Under the pieces are notes generated by a model that was not told the DNA's origin, made no database searches, and saw only the letters and a list, made by a program, of their open reading frames with translations. From assembly GCA_919901895.1 (NCBI GenBank), contig CAKKQI010000023.1, positions 1-6,605 of the forward strand: a stretch of 6,605 bases of DNA, given 5' to 3'. Below are positions 4,089 to 6,605 of the stretch, in pieces. This DNA is from Candidatus Brocadiaceae bacterium (lineage in GTDB: Bacteria; Planctomycetota; MHYJ01; JACQXL01; CAKKQI01). Position numbers and translations under genes: made by a program. The first letter of the stretch is position 1; each line of letters begins with the position of its first letter.

Positions 4089-6521
4089 CTATTGTTTCAA
4101 TTTTTCCTTGATTTCTTCTCGTACTTCAGGCGGCAATTTTAATTCTTTTTGAAGGACCAGACCATCCAGTTCCAACGCCCGTTGGTATAATTCTTTTGCT
4201 TCAACTTGTCCTGCCCCGGTTTGTAAGCCACTATTTAATTGTTGATTTTCAATCGCCCGGGCCAGACGGTAGGCATTAACCGGCCTGGTGGGATATAAAC
4301 GATAAGCTTTGCGGAACGAATGTAAACTTTGGCCCAGTGACGATTGTTTTAACTTCTGTCCGCCAGAGGACGGATTAGCCTTAGGCTGAATGTCGGCTGT
4401 CGGCGTTAGCGAAGGTTGGGTGGCTAACCAACTATTGATAATTCCGGCGTGGTCTTCATAAAACACGCCCCGGCCGGATTGCAGAGCCGAACTCAACGGT
4501 CTTAATTCAATTGCCCGGTCAATATGTTTTAAACAAATCTGGAATGTTTCATCCAATAATTTTATACCGGGGTTTTTCGGGACCTGATTTGTTTTAATCA
4601 TTTTTTCATAAGCGTGATGTTCCAAGGGGAGGCAGAGATTACTATGGTAAAACCAGGCCAGGATTTCCCAGGGGGCGGCATCGGTCGGGTTAAGTTCTTT
4701 AGCCCGCTCCAAATCACGGTATCCTTCCTGGATTTTTGCGGCCGAAGAAGCGTGTATTTTATCCCGGCCAGCCATTAATAATTGATGCGCTTCCATCAAT
4801 TTCGGAATAATAACCAACCCGCCGACCGCCAGTAACAGAAATAAGAGGATGATAAAAAACCGGAGAAACAAAGTGTTTTTTATTTTTAAAGTGCGATATT
4901 CGGTTCCGCCTCCTCGGCGGACAGGTAACGGGTCCCCGATGGCGATCGGGGATAAGTGCGTTAAGGCCATCAGGCATCCGCCCAATAACCACGCGCTTTG
5001 GGAGATGACCGGACTATACCAGTCAAAATCAACCGCGCTATGAATAAATAGTCCGGCTAATCCGGCTATAATACCGCAACGTAAATATTTGGTGTTGATA
5101 ACAGGAATAGAGTCTTGATTGATTAAAAAAAATCCCATCCAGAGGATGAAAAATATCAGGGCGGCCAGCCAGGGCAATTCATCCGTTAACTGGAAAGTAC
5201 CGGCTAAAAGTTGTGAGATTAAAAACGCCAAAGCCGCGCCGATGATAAATGTCCGGGAAAGAGACCTTGGGTTGATTTTTTCTGATATGGGCGAAGCCGT
5301 AGTTTCGTTTTGTTTTAAAGAAGCCGTCGGGTTTAAGATGGTTCGGATTGGTTTTAACAGGATAATGAACCATGAACCCAAAAACGCGATGATTCCGAAA
5401 ATACCAAGTTCGGCCCAGATTTGTAGAAAATCATTATGGGCCTTGCTGGTTTCTCCGGCGACGGCATCCTTGAACTGAAGGTAATGGCTGCCGAAGTTAT
5501 CCAGTCCAACGCCGAACCACAGGTTTTCCTTAATAATTTGCCAGGCGCCCTGCCAGTAATTAAAACGGATCTGGAGCGAAGATAAAAAATCACTTCCGCC
5601 CCAGGCGGGACAGTCCGGCGCGGCTTGAAGTGATATTTTCCCTGATAAAGCCAGCAAAAAAACAAGAAAAATACCGAAAAAAATAATGAATAATACGGAG
5701 CCGGAAATAATCCGGTAAAATTTAGTTAAACGACTCCAGCCGGCCAATAATCCGAAAATCAGCAGCGACATTATGAAAGCGACCCAGGCCCCTTTGGCGC
5801 CGGTGGCATAAATAATAAAAGCCATCACCAATAAAAAAATGATGTTCAAAACTAAAGCGAATCTATTTTTTTCTAAAGAAAAACTCGGCAGTAATCCCAG
5901 CCAGACCGGCCAGAGTAGAACCAGCCAGCCGGCTAAACTATTTTGGTAAATAAAAGTCGCAAAGGGTTCGTTAGCGTTAAGCCGGTTGAAAAATTCGTTC
6001 ATCAGTTCCGGCGGGAGAGAGGCAATCAGGTCCGGATTCCGGGCCAGAAATTCTTTTAAGGTGTCCAGGTTATAATATTGATAAACCGCGTAAGCGGTAA
6101 TGACTATTGCGGTCGAGATAAGACTTAATATGAAGAAATGAATCACGGTGTTTTTTTTGCTTTCATCAACCAGCCCCGATTTCATCGGGGCCAGGCCGAT
6201 GATAAAAAAAAACAATATCAGGTCGGTTAACCAGTCGGCGCTGTAAGGCAGGGCGGCCAATTTATAAGAGGCGATTAAAGGTGAAGCCAGTGTCAGCAAT
6301 CCGAAAATGATTATAAAAAAGGCGCCGCGGCCGGGGTGAATTATTTTTAATTCGTTCCGTCTGGCGTGGTTGGCTAACCATAAGAAAAAACCGCTCCAGA
6401 TAAAAAGATTGATAAAAAGTCCGAAGCCTAACCCCACCTGGCTGCTGGGAATAAAAGGCCGAAGCGTGATACCCAGAATCACGAGAACTAAGGAGAGATT
6501 TTCCAGAAACGGAGTCAGCAT
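4089..6521 (-). CDS. O-antigen ligase/polymerase family (Wzy_C) membrane protein with C-terminal TPR domain
   Basis: This 810-residue protein has about 13-15 predicted membrane helices up to residue 573. A large extracytoplasmic loop (about 295-371) carries RFNYWQGAW (319-327), WFGVGLDNFG (335-344) and AHNDFLQIWAELGIFG (361-376), the conserved Wzy_C pattern with His362 in the place of the essential ligase histidine. ATGAKGAWVAF (239-249) and LFIHSAVDFDWYSP (491-504) are further family signatures. Residues 575-810 are soluble, with TPR-like helix pairs near 601-628, 663-689, 732-758 and 776-788. The family joins lipid-linked glycans to lipid A core or to proteins at the periplasmic face; ligase, polymerase or protein O-glycosylation roles cannot be told apart here. 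No clear Shine-Dalgarno precedes the ATG; it starts nine bases after the stop of another probable gene, so translational coupling is plausible. Three palindromic repeats sit in its coding sequence. Confidence 0.88.
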   Translation of the reverse strand: MLTPFLENLSLVLVILGITLRPFIPSSQVGLGFGLFINLFIWSGFFLWLANHARRNELKIIHPGRGAFFIIIFGLLTLASPLIASYKLAALPYSADWLTDLILFFFIIGLAPMKSGLVDESKKNTVIHFFILSLISTAIVITAYAVYQYYNLDTLKEFLARNPDLIASLPPELMNEFFNRLNANEPFATFIYQNSLAGWLVLLWPVWLGLLPSFSLEKNRFALVLNIIFLLVMAFIIYATGAKGAWVAFIMSLLIFGLLAGWSRLTKFYRIISGSVLFIIFFGIFLVFLLALSGKISLQAAPDCPAWGGSDFLSSLQIRFNYWQGAWQIIKENLWFGVGLDNFGSHYLQFKDAVAGETSKAHNDFLQIWAELGIFGIIAFLGSWFIILLKPIRTILNPTASLKQNETTASPISEKINPRSLSRTFIIGAALAFLISQLLAGTFQLTDELPWLAALIFFILWMGFFLINQDSIPVINTKYLRCGIIAGLAGLFIHSAVDFDWYSPVISQSAWLLGGCLMALTHLSPIAIGDPLPVRRGGGTEYRTLKIKNTLFLRFFIILLFLLLAVGGLVIIPKLMEAHQLLMAGRDKIHASSAAKIQEGYRDLERAKELNPTDAAPWEILAWFYHSNLCLPLEHHAYEKMIKTNQVPKNPGIKLLDETFQICLKHIDRAIELRPLSSALQSGRGVFYEDHAGIINSWLATQPSLTPTADIQPKANPSSGGQKLKQSSLGQSLHSFRKAYRLYPTRPVNAYRLARAIENQQLNSGLQTGAGQVEAKELYQRALELDGLVLQKELKLPPEVREEIKEKLKQ
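4358..4389 (-). repeat. Dispersed repeat inside the O-antigen ligase gene (copy of the 2291-2323 element)
   Basis: The plus-strand sequence starts GTCCGCCAGAGGACGGATTA and matches bases 2291-2310 except at two positions; similarity continues to GGCTGA at 4384-4389. On the coding strand it encodes residues 711-722 (IQPKANPSSGGQ), in a Pro/Ser/Gln-rich linker between two TPR-like helix pairs. It keeps the reading frame open. Confidence 0.65.
4905..4951 (-). repeat. Double palindrome inside the O-antigen ligase gene
   Basis: Two hairpins lie side by side: TCCGCC (4905-4910) with GGCGGA (4916-4921), and CCCCGAT (4934-4940) with ATCGGGG (4945-4951). They encode residues 524-539 (SPIAIGDPLPVRRGGG), a polar Pro/Arg/Gly stretch in the loop between the helices near 505-522 and 551-573. 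The CCCCGAT/ATCGGGG arms recur at 6174-6190. Confidence 0.6.
6174..6190 (-). repeat. Palindrome inside the O-antigen ligase gene, same arms as 4934-4951
   Basis: CCCCGAT (6174-6180) and ATCGGGG (6184-6190) pair perfectly around a 3-base loop. The element encodes residues 111-116 (APMKSG), in the loop after the membrane helix near 97-112. The arms are identical to those at 4934-4951, but the loop is three bases instead of four. Confidence 0.55.
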
Positions 6522-6530
6522 TTTTTTGGG

Positions 6531-6605
6531 TTAATCCGCGGTATTCTTATTTTTCCGGCCGGCATTTTCCAGAAGCGTAATCAGCGCCAGAACCATCCGG
6601 ACCGA
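6531..6605 (-). CDS. 3' end of an upstream minus-strand gene, product unknown
   Basis: Reading the minus strand from the window edge, 24 codons stay open and end in TAA at 6533-6531. They give SVRMVLALITLLENAGRK and then NKNTAD: an aliphatic helix followed by a polar, charged tail, as is common at protein C-termini. The stop lies nine bases before the ATG of the O-antigen ligase gene, the tight spacing of an operon. Too little is visible to name a family; a polysaccharide-biosynthesis partner is only a guess from context. A 75-base open frame can also occur by chance. Confidence 0.5.
   Translation of the reverse strand, partial: SVRMVLALITLLENAGRKNKNTAD

Noticed and set aside
4849..5665. Several frames of 64-119 codons overlapping the O-antigen ligase gene on both strands
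   Set aside because: The ligase frame is continuous over 810 codons with consistent membrane helices and motifs; the others are shadows of it.

Overview
The window reads like a chromosomal piece of an uncultured Gram-negative-type bacterium of moderate, roughly even base composition. Envelope functions dominate: a type IV pilus-type (PilX-like) protein, a sigma-54 activator and an O-antigen ligase-type polytopic protein. The intergenic DNA is crowded with short palindromic repeats, two of which resemble elements inside a coding sequence. The style recalls the PVC group or Omnitrophota/Elusimicrobiota-like lineages, but this is a weak inference; no rRNA or marker gene is present.

Layout. Positions 2-409 (+) hold the C-terminal end of an NtrC/PilR-family sigma-54 response regulator. 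A gene-free stretch of about 300 bases follows, with two inverted repeats (431-451, 530-546) and a consensus -24/-12 sigma-54 promoter (605-620). That promoter precedes a 524-residue PilX-like protein (712-2286, +). A repeat-rich, gene-free stretch (2287-2703) ends in a candidate vegetative promoter for a glycoside hydrolase family 4 enzyme (2704-3993, +). A 95-base convergent spacer full of palindromes separates this from an 810-residue O-antigen ligase/TPR protein on the minus strand (4089-6521). The last 75 bases (6531-6605, -) appear to be the 3' end of another gene just upstream in the same operon.

How the parts work together. The clearest functional link is the activator, sigma-54 promoter and PilX-like gene, which match the known PilR-RpoN logic of pilus gene control and suggest a small self-contained regulatory unit. 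The GH4 enzyme has its own promoter and is probably an independent sugar-cleavage gene. The minus-strand unit belongs to surface polysaccharide assembly.

The least ordinary feature is a set of palindromic elements inside the O-antigen ligase coding sequence, in frame and always at inter-helix loops or a linker. One of them closely matches an element just after the PilX-like stop codon. This resembles in-frame palindromic repeats known from other bacteria and suggests a mobile or proliferating small repeat family.
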